The translations under genes were made by a program, and so were the position numbers. A DNA stretch of 64,000 nucleotides. Origin: Poecilobothrus nobilitatus (Eukaryota > Arthropoda > Insecta > Diptera > Dolichopodidae). Positions 10,033 through 23,095 of this stretch are shown one piece after another. The stretch covers positions 234,819,825 through 234,883,824 of the forward strand of contig OX352774.1 of NCBI GenBank assembly GCA_947095535.1, in the 5' to 3' direction. Below the pieces are notes generated by a model, which worked only from the letters and a program-made list of their open reading frames with translations, searched no databases and was not told where the DNA came from. Every line of letters starts with the position of its first letter. Position 1 is the stretch's first letter.

Positions 10033-10098
10033 TTTTTATTTTAAAACTCAATAGAAATGAATTTGGATTTTTAAATGAAATTTTTACCAAAAAAATAA

Positions 10099-11239
10099 TA
10101 AATAAAAGGATGTAAATTACCATGGAACATTTAAAGATTTATTGTAATATTAAAATATAAAACCTAAAATTAATATAATAAGAAATCAGGCCATCTTAAA
10201 ATTAATTATTAAACAAAGAAGTAAACGGATATTTTTAAATTTTTTTTTGTAAGTTATATTTATAAGATCTAAATAAAGAATAAAATAAAAAATAAAAAAA
10301 AATTCATTCTTTTGAAATAAAACTGAAATTATAAAGTTAAAAATTAATTCAAAGGGAAATATTTTGAAAAATCGAATTATTTAAAAAACAATTAACAAAA
10401 AATAATCATTAAAACTTTTCATTGAAGTAGGATATATTTTCCGTATCCTATAAGTATGCAATTTCCATGCAATTTATAAGAATTGTTAGGTACATGGTTT
10501 ATCAACGTAAGGAATGCGGGTTAAAATACAATACAAGTGGAAAAAAAAATTTTTAATTTAGCACAAAGCCTCCTTAAAAAAAGTCCTACTATATATAAAC
10601 ATAATCAGAAATTTATAATAGTATTCAACCTGTAATGGTGTTAGAATCCAAAGGTATATAGTTAAAAACCTATGTCATATTCTATTCTATCTAATTTGTA
10701 ATATAAATATAAATAAATTCTGTCTAATATTAAAGAAATAAATTCTGTCTAACATTCACAAAGTAATTAAATATGACCTGATCTATTTACCAGTTGTTAT
10801 TTTTTTTTTTTTTGTGTGGTACATTTAATTAAGAAATTAAATAAATTTTTTCTTAAATGTGCAAATAAAATTCGTTAAATTTACTTTTATAATATAAAAT
10901 TAAATCATTGCAATAATCTTAAATAAATAAAATGTTAAATAAAAGTCATGTAACAAAAAAAAAAAAACAAACAAAATTAAATTAAAAGGAAAATACTAAG
11001 TTTAATGAACATGAAATTTTATTTATGTTGTTAAAAAAAAGTTTTATTACACACATATTATTCCTGTCTTATTCAATATAAATGTTTGTAATTCGATTTG
11101 ACATTTCAAATTTATTGTTGTCTTCTACTAATTAACTTGTATAAAATTATAATATTAATACTTTATATATAGTATAAAAAATGTACATATATATATTTAT
11201 TAATAAAAGAAAGGATTTTTACAAAAGGATGTAAAAAAT
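10099..11239. other. AT-rich spacer
   Basis: Homopolymer-rich. ATAAATTCTGTCTAA appears twice (about 10710 and 10738) as a small direct repeat. No gene is seen. Confidence 0.5.
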
Positions 11240-12210
11240 CGAAATTTCAATTATTGATGTCAAACAGCTATGAAGAAGAGAAAACTTTTTCTCTAAGATC
11301 ACTTAAACTTCTTTTTAAAAAAAAATTTCTTTAAAATAAAGAAACTTCAAAAATTTATAGTCGTTTGATGATTTTAGAATGAAAAAATATTCAACAGAGG
11401 TTGAGAATGTTTAAGTACATTTCTACATCCAAAAATAGGATTTTCTTAAAATTTGGACGACTGTACATCCGCTTGCCTACATTAAAAATTAATTTTACAC
11501 CAATCAACTCTAAAATCTTTCTAAATTCAGAATTGATGGGGCTTGCGATGTGTTTTCACCTAAAATTATGTACAAATTACAATAATCAAATATTTAGTGA
11601 ACAAGTAATTTCATAATTCATTCAATGATCATTTAATTCTGCTCTTAATATTAAATATAAAAGGGAATTAAAGCTATAATTTATGATCACCTCAATTCGT
11701 TTTAAAATGGAATTAATTTTAGATGATGGCCTTATTGTATATGACTTTTTTATCTGTATTTATATTTGCCTAAATTTTCATTTGAATCAAAGACATCTTC
11801 TTTTAGAGACATTTTCTTCTATTTTAAAGAAACCGTATATAATTACGAAAAGACGTTAACACATTTCAAATTACAATGTTGAACCTTTAAGTTGTATTTT
11901 GAAAAAATCAGAAGTTACAAATGTCTAAAAAAGACCCACCAATTTTCAATTTTTAAAGGTAATTTTTGATCAATTAATCAAAAATTTTCTAAGGTAACTT
12001 AAGCAATTTCCAAGCGGAAAATTATCATTTAATTCTGGCTCTAATACCAAATATAAAAGGAAATTAAAGACATAATTTATGGTTTCAATTAATTGTAAAA
12101 TGGAATTAATTTTAAATGATGATCTTATTTTGTATGGCTCTTTTCTCTGTATTTACAAATGTAGGCTAATGCCTAAATTATCCTTAGACTGTATTATCAT
12201 TTGAATTTAT
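11240..12210 (-). repeat. Old HINE-2 relics embedded in a diverged ~396-bp tandem duplication
   Basis: Segments 11350-11475 and 11795-12000 align by eye with the minus-orientation HINE-2 copy: the fragments TCGTTTGATGATTTT, CCAAAAATAGGATTTTCTTA, GTTAACACA and AATTTTCAATTTTTAA occur in the expected order. Between and after them, 11628-11790 and 12024-12210 are diverged copies of each other (ATCATTTAATTCT, AAATATAAAAGG.AATTAAAG, AAAATGGAATTAATTTTA). Confidence 0.55.
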
Positions 12211-13417
12211 TTATTTAATTTGAATTATTTGAATGTATTTCATTTGACTGTATATGTAAAACATCTAATTAGGGGAGAGATTTTAGAGTTCGCTAGAAAA
12301 TCAGGGTTTCAATAATTTATTTGGCAAGGATTTGGGCTAGAAGTTAAAATAAAGGCATATGACACATATAGTACATATTTAAAATTAAATTTGATATCTA
12401 TATAAATTTAATTTTGTTATTTAAATGATATTTTAAACTATTCATTCTTTAAAAGTATTTATCTTTATTAAAAATCTTTAACATGATTATTAAAAAGTCC
12501 TATTTATACAATTATAAGTATTACTCTCATACATGTTTATTTAAGATTTTTCTTTAATTATTATTATATTCTTGATATACATAATAACTATTATATATAT
12601 TTAATATCTATTGTATATATAGATAATATAATATTAAATTCTCTTTATATAAAACAAATAAATCAGTAAAATAAATATAAAACAATTTTAATATAAATTT
12701 TATTAGAAATGATAATTCTTTATGTCTAGTCGTACATGTTTATTATATTTTAGTATTTTATTGAAAATTACTAAAGTTTTAATACAGATATTATTATTTT
12801 AAGTTAAAATGTTAAGCTTTTAACAATTTAAATACATAATTGTAATACAAAAACTATTCTGAAAATATGTAGATATTTATTTTTAGTTTTAATCCCTATA
12901 AATGATAATTAAAAAGGATAATACAAATTGTATACCTAATAAAATTGTATAATTTATTTGGATATATTATGTAAATATAAATTTTATTATCTTTTAAATT
13001 TATTTAAGAATAATTTGATAATTATTAGTTAAATACTATTTAATATTCGCTTATAAAATTAAAATGCAGTAAATTAGAATGATACTAAAATTAAACAAAA
13101 AAAAAAAATTAAAATTTTTTTTTCGTCTAAAATTAATTTTAACTATTAAATCAATTCATGAGGCTATGAGTTTTTATCAAAAGTATTGGTTTTAATACCT
13201 AAAATAAATTTTATGTTATGAAGTAGAAAATATAAAGAAGAAATAATTATTCGATTGACTAATTCAAGAGGTACAGAACAATTAGAATAAGAAAGTTAAA
13301 AATTGTGGTTCTCAAACTGAAATTTCCCGCTACAGTGTAAAATTGCGATAAAGTCAACAAAATTATTAATTAAATTATTAATTAATAAAAAATTACAATA
13401 TTGTAAATATACAAAAA
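12211..13417. other. AT-rich spacer with one fragment of the ~122-bp unit repeat
   Basis: Only 12266-12345 is recognisable: ATTTTAGAGTTCGC, AAAATCAGGGTTTCAATAAT and ATTTGGC match the unit found tandemly at 56541-56830. The rest is AT-rich without structure. Confidence 0.5.
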
Positions 13418-13620
13418 CATAAAGCAATGTAAATATAAACCCCAAGGTTTTTAAAGGCTCACATTTCCCAAAAGACAATAAAAATAGTTTAGAATATCGT
13501 CACTTGCACCAAAATTTGTAAATTTCCTAACAATTTTATAATGAGAAAAAATTATCAAAAATCAAGAGACACTTTCTTCTATTTTAAGAAAACTATATAT
13601 ATTCATTTCCCGAAAAATCT
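13418..13620 (-). mobile_element. HINE-2 relic, 3' part
   Basis: Diverged but collinear with the 3' end of HINE-2 on the minus strand: AATGTAAATATAAACC, AAGGTTTTTAAA, CTCACATTTCC, GTCACTTGCACCAAAATTTG. It carries AAGAGACACTTTCTTCTATTTTAAG, broken here as AAGAGACACTTTC and TTCTATTTTAAG, a subfamily block also seen at 11795 and, inverted, at 61210. Confidence 0.65.
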
Positions 13621-14078
13621 GAAGGTTTCCGCTTCTAGCAAGTTTATCAGCTCTACAATTACTTAAAAAGCTATAATTCTATAGTAACCAAACAAAATGG
13701 ATATCAAAGATTTCATCCTGTTCATTTCGCCGAGTAGGAGTTTAAGACCTTAATAGCAGCTTGACTATCTGTTAGAATAGATAAGTTTTATTTAAGAGAT
13801 ATAAATGACACTGCGACCTTTTAATATAAACCTATTGTACTCCTCCTGTTACCACGTGTTGTGGAATATGCTCCTAGGTGCATATATCTTCCTCGAAATA
13901 AAGCTCTGCAGTTTTTAAATATGTGACCTGAAGTTTCCTATTCTTTTTGACGGAATCTTCATTGACCGTCATTTTCTATTCCAATTTTCTTTGTGTGTCC
14001 CTTTAGCCGGCAGTGTCTCGTGCAGGAATCCTGTTAAAATTCTCAGTTTATTTTTACTGAATTTTATGAAGTATATCT
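13621..14078 (-). pseudogene. LINE RNase H and C-terminal remnants
   Basis: On the minus strand, in several frames: RILTGFLHETLPAKG (around 14040), FEEDICT-stop-EHIP (around 13870), ILTDSQAAIKVLNSYSAK (around 13760) and NCRADKLARSGN (around 13650). Known: LINE RNase H domains contain (I/L)xTDSQAA(I/L)KxL and GNxxADxLAR, followed by LTGxL and a Cys/His region with EEE-T-EHI. The order here is unusual, because the post-RNase H block precedes the TDSQ block. That implies two overlapping relics or a rearrangement. Stops and frameshifts are frequent. Confidence 0.65.
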
Positions 14079-15344
14079 TTTTAGCACATTTCCAAAAAAA
14101 TTTTGAAAAAATGTGCTTATTAGTTTCACTCTCTCCGTCCGTTTGTTTACAAAACTTCTACACCGTTAAAGATAGAGAAAAAAAATTTTTAACCATGGGT
14201 AGGTCTCATAAAAAAAATAATTTTGTGGAACAACTTTTTCATGTAGCCCCGCCAATTACGGAGCTACACCCCTTCAAACTTTGAAAAGCCCTACTTTTAA
14301 ATGCATATATCTTATGTTCTGCTTAAGATTTTTTCAATCTGAAAACGTCATTCGACAGGTATTTCTTTTATCTTTGTAAATTAATATCAAAATTATACAT
14401 TTTTTTAAAAATAGAATTTAAATTTACCGTTATGTCAAAACCAAATTTTGTATGATTTTTCTACTTTCATAACTCCGGTACGCTTCTAGATAGAGACTTG
14501 AAATTTTGAGGCAAGAAAGAACTTTTAGAATTAGTATAAGTTTGCTCCACCTCTGTTTATGAGCTATTAGGGCTTAAAAATTGAAAATTTGCTATTTTTA
14601 AACACTTGTAACTTAGGAACCTGTACATATTTTACTTCTGCAAGATATAAAAATTAAAGCTACAGTAATATATTTTTACGTGTGTTAAAGGTTTATTTTA
14701 GTTGTAGAGAGTTCCAAAGTTGCAGCTCTTCAAAATTTCGAAAAAGCCCCATTTTCAGATGTATATATCTCAGGCTCTGCGTAATAGTTTTACAATCTAA
14801 AACCGCCAGAAGATCGAAAATTTTATTATTTTTATTATATAAAACAGTATCAAAATTATGTAATATTTTGTAATTTATTATTTAAATTTACCGTTATCTG
14901 AATACCACATTTTGCATGAAATTTCTTTTTTCATAACTCCGGCACGCCTTTAGATAGGAACATGAAATTTTGAGACAAGAAAGAACTTTTAGAATTAGTA
15001 TAAGTTTCCTCAGAAAATTTTTTGGTAGCGCCCCCTCTTTAAGAGTTATAACACCTCTAAAATTGAAAATTTGCTATTTTTAGACACCTGTAAAAAATTT
15101 TTTTCGGTAAGACATGAAAATTAAAGGTTTAATAATATATTTTTACGTGTGTTAACGACTTTTCTTAGTTATATAGGATTCCGGAATTACGGCCCCTCAA
15201 AATTTCAAAAATGTCCTATTTTCACATTTTTTCTTATTACATGAAATTTTCAAATTTTTGTGCAAATCACACTTATAAACAGTTTTTATTGAGTTTTAGA
15301 AATGTGCGGTTTTAAAAACCGTTGGTTTACATTCTACCTTGTTT
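14079..15344 (+). mobile_element. HINE-2 element, copy B, inserted in an RNase H pseudogene
   Basis: Begins TTTTTAGCACATTTCC with a nearby AAATGTGCT complement. It ends with AAATGTGC (15300-15307), the stem-loop AAACC-GTT-GGTTT and ACATTCTACCTTGTTT. The internal blocks are collinear with copies A and C. A small deletion removes part of the segment after AGACACCTGTA (about 15092). RNase H-like sequence lies on both sides (13621-14078 and 15345-15490, minus strand), so the element landed within or beside an already decaying LINE. Confidence 0.8.
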
Positions 15345-15490
15345 GGTTTTAGTTTCCCAAAACCTTTAGATTGTTTACTCATAGTGATGTAAACTTTTCT
15401 AGAAAAGAGCGCGTTTCTTTTCAGTAAGTCCAACGCTCCATTTATGGCAGCTATTTCTGCTTCAAAAAAGTTGAAAAGGACCGCCAGTCT
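15345..15490 (-). pseudogene. N-terminal RNase H remnant of a LINE
   Basis: Minus-strand frame AVLFNFFEAEIAAI, then NGALDLLKRNALFSRKVYI. Known: LINE RNase H domains have F(Q/E)AE(I/V)xAI about 25 residues before the TDSQ block, and the spacing to the decayed ITMSKQS here agrees. The frame is cut by the end of HINE-2 copy B at 15344. Confidence 0.65.
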
Positions 15491-18400
15491 TAATTAAATT
15501 AACTCTATAAAAGCCTTAATGAAGTTAATCTTATTTAAATCTTGCATATTGTCAAAGATTATTCAAACCATAAAACTACTCCAAACTTAAATTCAAACTA
15601 CTCGAAAAAAACTTAAATTCATATGATCTTAAAGCTCTCATTAACTAATTTAAACTGACGAAATTATAAAAATATAACGGTTCTCTATTTTAAGGATTAT
15701 ACCTTGAATAATATTTAAAAACTTTTGTAATAATTAATAAATTCATCCTAAATGATCTAAACTAAATCTATACTACATTTATTAATATTATTCTTTTTTT
15801 TTTTGGAGTATTAAAAAATTAATAATCACGTTTTTACTATTTTTAATTTTTTCCGGAATTATAACAAAAAAGATGTCTTCAATTTCTAACATGTGAAATG
15901 AAACTCAACAAAAACATTCTAACTAAACACATATGCAAACATATATATACATAATGTTATCATATTCAAAACTATCCTAAACTAAAATGTGCAATTGCAA
16001 AAGCAAATATTTGTGAAATAAAAACAAAATGGAATGAAGATTAAAATTTAAAATATCATCATCCCTTAAAAGGATTTAAAAAAATTGAATACTTAAATTT
16101 TCATATAATATAATATATGCATAATATGTATATATATAAGTTGCTAATCCAGAAGTAATTAAGGGTTTTTTGTTTTCATCTTCTGTATTATAATGTAAAA
16201 TGTAATTAGTAAAATAATCAATAGAAAATTTGTTTAAAATAAAATTATTCTCTTGATAAAATATAATATTATAACAGTTTGAATAGCAAAAATTACTTAA
16301 GATTATTTTCATGTGAATCCCACTACTCTAATAAACTGAACGTTAATTACATCTTCTTGAAACAATTTGTTTTGGATGATTAAAATTAATGATCAGCTCT
16401 CAGACAATTTGTTAACCTATAATTCATATTTGTTTTTAAAGATAGAATAAACCCAACTTAAAAATGTATCTATATCAATATTAAAACTTATAAGAAATAT
16501 TGTAGCTAAAAATATTTACTCAAATGGAAATTTTAAGGCACTTTAATACGTTCAAATTTAATTTACTCCTTAATTTTTATTTACATTAACCCAAAAGATA
16601 ATAAGTCGATAATCCATAATTTCTGATAAAGAAATCAAATAAAATCAGATATAAATAAATCTGTTAAAAAAGTAACAATTATTCAATAATTTTGTTTATG
16701 TAGCCATACTCCGTACGAAATTACAGCTAATCTGTAATGCTTATAATATTCATTAAGCATAGTATTTAAATGCTTATAACACAAAACGTTCTACTGAATA
16801 GTTTTTCAATATGAAAACGCTAAACGAAAGGAAATTTATTAAGTTTTATAAATGGAAAAGTAATTTTCTTGCAATTAAAACTTTATTTTCCATCCTTTGT
16901 GTCTTAAATGGATGAAGTGGGAAACTTGTAATTTTCGGAGGTAAAAGATATAATTAAAAACTTAATGCCGGAAATCTATAGTAAAACATTAAATATGATA
17001 CCTAATATGCAATCATAAATATGATGTTTTTTTTGATAGACTTTTTTGTTTAAACTTTATTGTTAATGGCTAAACGCCAACACCAAATCAAAATACGTTT
17101 CAAAGTAAAATGTTATTTTTGTATGAAAATAAAACCTAAAAAACCTAGAACTTAGAAACCAGTTTGAAAAGACTATTTTTGAAAGTAATGTTTTGAACAT
17201 ATTACTTTACCTATTGTATTAGGTAAGATTACGTTACTTCTTTAGAGAAAAATTTTTAAAGTTATATCGTAAATTTTATATCATTTTACTTAAGCTATTG
17301 TATATAACTAATAATTATAATTAACTTGTACAAAAGTATTAAAGTATGAAACCAAATCAACTTAACATGGCATAAATTTAAAAAAAAAAATTCTCCGCTT
17401 CAATTAATAATTCATTATCAACTTTTATACTAATCAAAAAAAAAAAATAAATAAATAAATATGGATTTATATATAGTCATCTATAATATACATTTCTATT
17501 TTACATTTTCATTTGAAAGTGATCAATTTCCCTTTCCTGTTTTTTCAATATCTAATAAAAAGAGACGACAAGAATGAAAAGAAAAAAACTTAAGGAAAAA
17601 AAACACGTCAATACCATAAGTATCATAAAAGTCCTAAAGAAATTTACAGCATTTTACCTTTCAATAATTTTACCTTAGTTTTTTTTTCTATCATTTTTTT
17701 CACTAAAATTTTCTTTTTTTTTCTTATTTTTTGTCTCTTTCATTATTTGAAATATTTTTTTTTTTTTGCACATTTTCGATTTCATCACGATCAATATTTT
17801 TATTTTTTTTTGTTTTTTTTTTTTTTAATTCAACAGAAAAACGAATTGAAAGCAACAAAAGTAAGAGAAAATATCACAAAGCAAAACAAAAAAAAACTTT
17901 TTTTTTTATATTTAATTTCTCTTCTGAACCCTTAAATTCTTAAAGGTTCCATAAAATACAATTTTTACGCAATTTTAATTCTCAAAAGGTATAAACCAAA
18001 AATAGGTGTAATTTTCCCAAAATGTAAAAAAAAAACACACAAAAAATTTTTATTTTTCTCATTTTCTTAATTTTACCGTCCATTGGACATCATACCAAGA
18101 TACGAAATGAAAAGAAAACAAAATAATCATACTTTTACACTTCGTACACCTTAAGGTTTACCAAAAATTGTGAATTCTACTGTATGAAAACAAAAAAAAG
18201 AAATAATTGTCGTACTTTTCCATCACTATTATCCAAAAAAAATACAAAAATTTCCCTCAAGAAAACAAAAAAAAAAAAAAAAAATTCCCATAAGGTATTA
18301 TGTCCTTGAAAGCATTCAGTCAGAATTTTAAATCATTCAATACATTCGCAAACTTTCTTTTGTAGTAAAAGAAAGAAAAAGAAAAGGAAAAACAACAGGG

Positions 18401-21400
18401 TAATTGGTACGACCTATACAAATATAATTAAAAAATAATAAAAATATGAACAACTATATAACCCAAAAAATAAAATAAAATATATCATGGTGTTTATTTC
18501 ATTTATATCATTCTTCGCTTTAAATGATCATAAGTTTCCAAGAGCCTAAACTCCTAGAGTCTTTCTCTGCTTCACAGAGCAATTTTATCAATAAACTAAT
18601 CTATATAACTAACATATTATATTTAGTATGTAATATAACATTGGATATGCAGACTTTTTCAGAATTTACTTAGCATATCAAGGTTCAATTCCGGCCTAAA
18701 TAAATCTAACTACAACTAAAACTACAAAATATGGTTTTTCTAAATCAACCATTCAGATTTAAGATAGCCAATATTTAGGGATAGCTTTAGGGACAGGGAT
18801 AGATACTTTAAGAAAAGAAATTGCATACCATTCTTAATTTGTTCGACATTATTATATTGAAATCATTAAAGGTTCAATAATTGTAGCCCAGTACAAATTC
18901 CAAAACTTTTATATTCTCAAAAGAAGTCCTAAAAATTTCTAAATTTTTCTTTCAACCTAGACTTTCCACTTTAAAAAATACTATATTTTATTCTGTCTTC
19001 ACTTTGAGTTGTTTTGAAAATAACAACTATTTTGGATCTTATATTTTTTTTATCATTATTTTGCTTTTGTTTTGCTTTGTTTCCTTTTTCCTTTTATTTC
19101 TTGATTGAAAGCCTTCTCTTAAACTTTCAAATGAAGCCAAACTATAATATTATTTTTACAACTACAACGAAAACAAAAACACAAAAAATAGAAATAAAAA
19201 AAAAAAAAAGAAATCATAATGCACATTTTACTTTTAAAAGGATAAAAGGATAATTCCTCAAGGAATAAATAATGGGAAATAAAAAGAAAAAAAATAGCAG
19301 TAACTAATATTTATAACAAAAAAAAAAAAAAATCCCCTATATTTAGACCAACAAATTATATCCGGCCAACAGAATACGTCAAAGTACACCGTTACATATT
19401 TTATTATTTTATATTTTCATCATGTTTTTATCCTTTTCAATTTTTTTTTCTTTTTAAGAATTTTTATTTTTATTTTTATGATTTTTTTATTTTTTTTTTC
19501 TTATATTTTTATCAATATGCTACTAATATTCAATTTCAGGGAAAAAAAAAAACCATATTATTATATAGATTCGAAGTATGTACTTGTATATATAATTTTT
19601 CAAAATATCCTTATAAATACAATCAGTTGTTTCAGGATAATATACCACTAAAAGAAAAAAAAGGACATTTTTACATTTACTTTCTTTAGAAGGAATAAAA
19701 AAAAATGTGTAGTTGTTTTGTTGTATTGTATTTTTTATCAGTATATAAGCGTAAAAAAAAAAAATTGTAAATATTTAGAAAAGCCATAGAAAAAAAGGAG
19801 AAAAAAAATTAATTTGACATAATCCTTATTTAGATATACAAGTTAAATAACCTAGGATGTACATTAGAAGTTAATGTTCCATTTTTTCCTTATTTATATA
19901 TTAAGGTTATAACATAAGATTTTTTGGTGTCAAAACGACTTTCAACAAGTCTGCAACTCAAACAACAGGTTAAGTACAATTTTGAGATATACTAAAAGGA
20001 AAATTTTGAAGTAGTAAAAAATTTCAATAATAAAATTCCGACCATAACCCATCACTCTTTTAAAGTATTTTGTGATAAATAGTTTATGTTAATACTATTA
20101 CAATTTAATTTATCGGTTCTTGTAATTGTATAGTCAAAAACATTCTCTACTAAAGTACTTATCATTTTATTTAACAGTCACAGAAAAATATTTTTACCTT
20201 AGCACTTTACTACATATTCAAACAGAATAATCGTATTTAATACATTCTAATTGTAGGGAAACTAAAATGAAAAAAAGAATTTACAAAAAAAGGTAATAAC
20301 AAATTTTTGACATAATTAAAAATATTTTCAAACTTTATTTAACCATACTATACCGATAATGTATTGGGTAAGTTTCCACTAAAAATAATTAAGTCTGTGT
20401 CAGAATTTTGGCTATAAAAAATAGCGATTGTGAAATGGTCATTGACAAAATGGTAAAAACTCTGTCTAAAATAAAAATCAGTAAATCAATAAAAAAAAAA
20501 CTGCATAAAAACAAAATTTGGAAATAAAAAAAAAATGTTCATCGAAACTGGATTCAGTTTTTCGAAAAAATCTCCAAAAACAAAAAAAAAAAAATAAAAG
20601 AATCCTAAGAAGGACAAAAATAAAAATATTATGAGAAAAGATAAATATTTTATTTATTTTTATTCTTCCTTTTTTCTTTTTGTTTTTCTTTTTTTTATGT
20701 TGTTTTCGAAATAGAACAAAACAACATTAGAATAACAAAAACTAAAATAATAAATATAAAATTCATGGTAAAATAATAAAAATTGTAAGCCCCTTAAGAA
20801 TTTCCCTTTCTATCATATTTTTATTTCAATCTTGACAACATTTTCTCAAATATATGAAATTGATATCGGATTAATGCTTACAAAAATAGAAAGAAATCGT
20901 TTTAATATTAAAAACAGAAAGAGTAAAAATTCTAAAGAAAAGACTTTAAGGATCCATTTTTTTTTTTTTTTGTATTCCCTATTTTAAAAATAAAGTGAGC
21001 TTATTATGTCATTCTGTCTATTTAGCTTAAAAAACAAAAAAAAAAAAAATAATAATAAAATATGATGACACACATATGAAAGATTTCAAGCCAAAAAAAA
21101 AAAAAAAATACTGTCATATGCTGTTTAGGTCGGATTGTTTTTATTTGAACATAGATTAGTTTTGAATGCCATCTGATGTTAGATATAAACATGTCTACTG
21201 TACAATAATATTATTATCTTTTAGTTCACTATAAATTTACATACACATGAATTATTTGATATTAAAATAATAATGAAACTAAAATTTGCAAATAACATTT
21301 TTTTTTTTTTTTTGTTCATATTTTTAATTAAAACTCTACGGTTTTGTTGAAAAACATTGTCATTACCTTTAATTGGATAGTATCTATATAGTGTATTACC

Positions 21401-21864
21401 TTGGTAAAACCACATAAAACTTATCTATAGTACAAAAATTTACAATAAGATATTAAAAATATTGGTTTATAATTAATATACCTATTGGTTCACAATTTTA
21501 TTATTGCTCAATTTATGTTTTTAACTATATAGAGTCATATATATATTCATATTTAATTCATAATTGCAATTTATTATTTTTCCCAGCTGATAAAACTTGA
21601 ATTAAAATTTTTTTAATATAATAAAAACAAATTTATCGAAATGATTATACACCATAATAAAAATTAACATTTTAAAACAATTTCAATTAATTTGACTATA
21701 CATGCATAGTTTCTGTCCAGTGTCACTAGATTACATATCCGAATAATTTCCTGAAATAACTATAGGTACATTGTGATAATATTACTTAAACCTTACCATA
21801 TACAAAGTTACTAAAATATTTTTAAATAAAATAAAATTTATTTAACTTTTTACATATTATTCTG
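15491..21864. other. Long AT-rich, homopolymer-rich spacer
   Basis: More than 6 kb dominated by poly-A, poly-T and mixed A/T tracts (dense at 17640-18300, 19440-19560 and 20480-21120). The short frames here encode Phe/Lys/Asn-rich low-complexity peptides typical of chance. No repeat family recognised elsewhere in the window occurs here, so the stretch could be intron or intergenic sequence. Confidence 0.55.
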
Positions 21865-22381
21865 TGAGATATAAAGTATAAACCAAAAATTGTATATGTT
21901 AATATTTGTTTCATGTATTAGATATATGTAAAATAAAATTCTTATAAGTTAAGTATAAATAATTAAAAGTCAATTATCTAATTTATAACGTAGTCGGTAG
22001 CCAATCATCATTTTATCGAATAATAATAATAATAATAATAATAAAGTCTGTAATAATGTAGCTGCTTTTAGTTATTACTGTCACTGTCACAGTTATTACT
22101 GTTTACTGTGTAATAATGTAGCTGCTTTACTGTTATTACTGTTAGTTATTACTGTTATTACTGTTACTGAGATATAAAGTATAAACCAAAAATTGTATAT
22201 GTTAATATTTGTTTCATGTATTAGATATATGTAAAATAAAATTCTTATAAGTTAAGTATAAATAATTAAAAGTCAATTATCTAATTTATAACGTAGTCGG
22301 TAGCCAATCATCATTTTATCGAATAATAATAATAATAATAATAATAAAGTCTGTAATAATGTAGCTGCTTTTAGTTATTAC
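21865..22381 (+). repeat. Perfect 214-bp direct duplication with a GTTATTACTGT-rich linker
   Basis: 21865-22078 and 22168-22381 read identically, including the same length of the (AAT)n microsatellite in each. The 89-bp linker consists of repeated GTTATTACTGT and TAATGTAGCTGCTT pieces derived from the end of the unit. Confidence 0.92.
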
Positions 22382-22382
22382 A

Positions 22383-22690
22383 TCATGCAGGAAGATGTTA
22401 TACTCCTACATGTTTTAACTACAGATGGCTTGATAAATGTCATGTAACTGTCATAAAACTGTTACATGACTGTTAACTGGCTTCATCAAATAGTAATTTA
22501 TAATAGGAGAATTCAATATTTTTATACAGTCCCAATCTTCAATTCGAAGTTACTGTTTTATCCCTCCTTCCTATTTATTGGAAAGCTAATATTCCTAGCT
22601 AATATAGTGCGCGGAAGCTTAAGAGTTCCATTCCATTATACTAACAAAAAGTATATGTATAGGTTTAGTCAGTAAAAAATCTAACAATAC
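22383..22690 (+). repeat. Dispersed repeat, copy 1 (homologous to 51287-51560)
   Basis: Shares with 51287-51560, in order: AGGAAGATGTTATACT.CT..ATGTT, GATGGC, CAGTCCCA, CCTATTTAT, TAATATA.TGC and GGTTTAGTCAGTAA.AATCT. No frame is retained in either copy. It may be the 3' part of a LINE, but that is a guess. Confidence 0.65.
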
Positions 22691-23095
22691 CATGGTGGCA
22701 AAAAGAAAAACTAACTAATACTATTTACTAAATCAAATAGAGTCAAAATTTGTAATCTTTCTGCATCCACAGCATAAATTCAAAAAATACAAATAATTTT
22801 CTAAGTAAATTTATAAATGAATCTATAATATTGTACAAATATCTTAAATACCAAAATATTATTATTAAAATAACTGGTAATATTATCCTAGAGTACCAAT
22901 ATAATTAAATATTTTAATGGATATTAATAGTTATTTTCATTTTTGTTTTTTTTTTTATTATAATAAAATTGGTTCATTTAAAATTAAATTAGTTTTAAAT
23001 ATTTCAATTAAAAAAAAAAAAAATACCCTAACGATAAACAAAAAAAACAAACTAAAATAAAATTTATTATTTTTTTGTTCGAATATTTATTATAT
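22691..23095. other. AT-rich spacer
   Basis: Nothing recognised. Confidence 0.45.

Larger units (their letters stand above)
7353..10098 (+). mobile_element. 5'-truncated Jockey/X-element-like LINE
   Basis: A decayed second-ORF frame (7353-9924) is followed by a 3' region with a short 10-bp tandem repeat (9985-10032) and an A-rich end near 10098. The first ORF and the apurinic-type endonuclease domain are absent. The retained sequence starts with the linker after the endonuclease (NKANWNLFRQRLD). No RNase H follows the reverse transcriptase. Target-site duplications were not identified. Confidence 0.85.

Noticed and set aside
13991..14873. Plus-strand frames of 97 and 63 codons
   Set aside because: They lie inside HINE-2 copy B and are not conserved in copies A, C or D.
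17731..17943. Two overlapping Phe-rich frames
   Set aside because: They translate poly-T and poly-A tracts.
18600..18720. tRNA-like segment with GGTTCAATTCC and terminal TATTTAG/CTAAATA complementarity
   Set aside because: The T stem does not pair and no anticodon arm could be placed. The A/T-rich end match can arise by chance.
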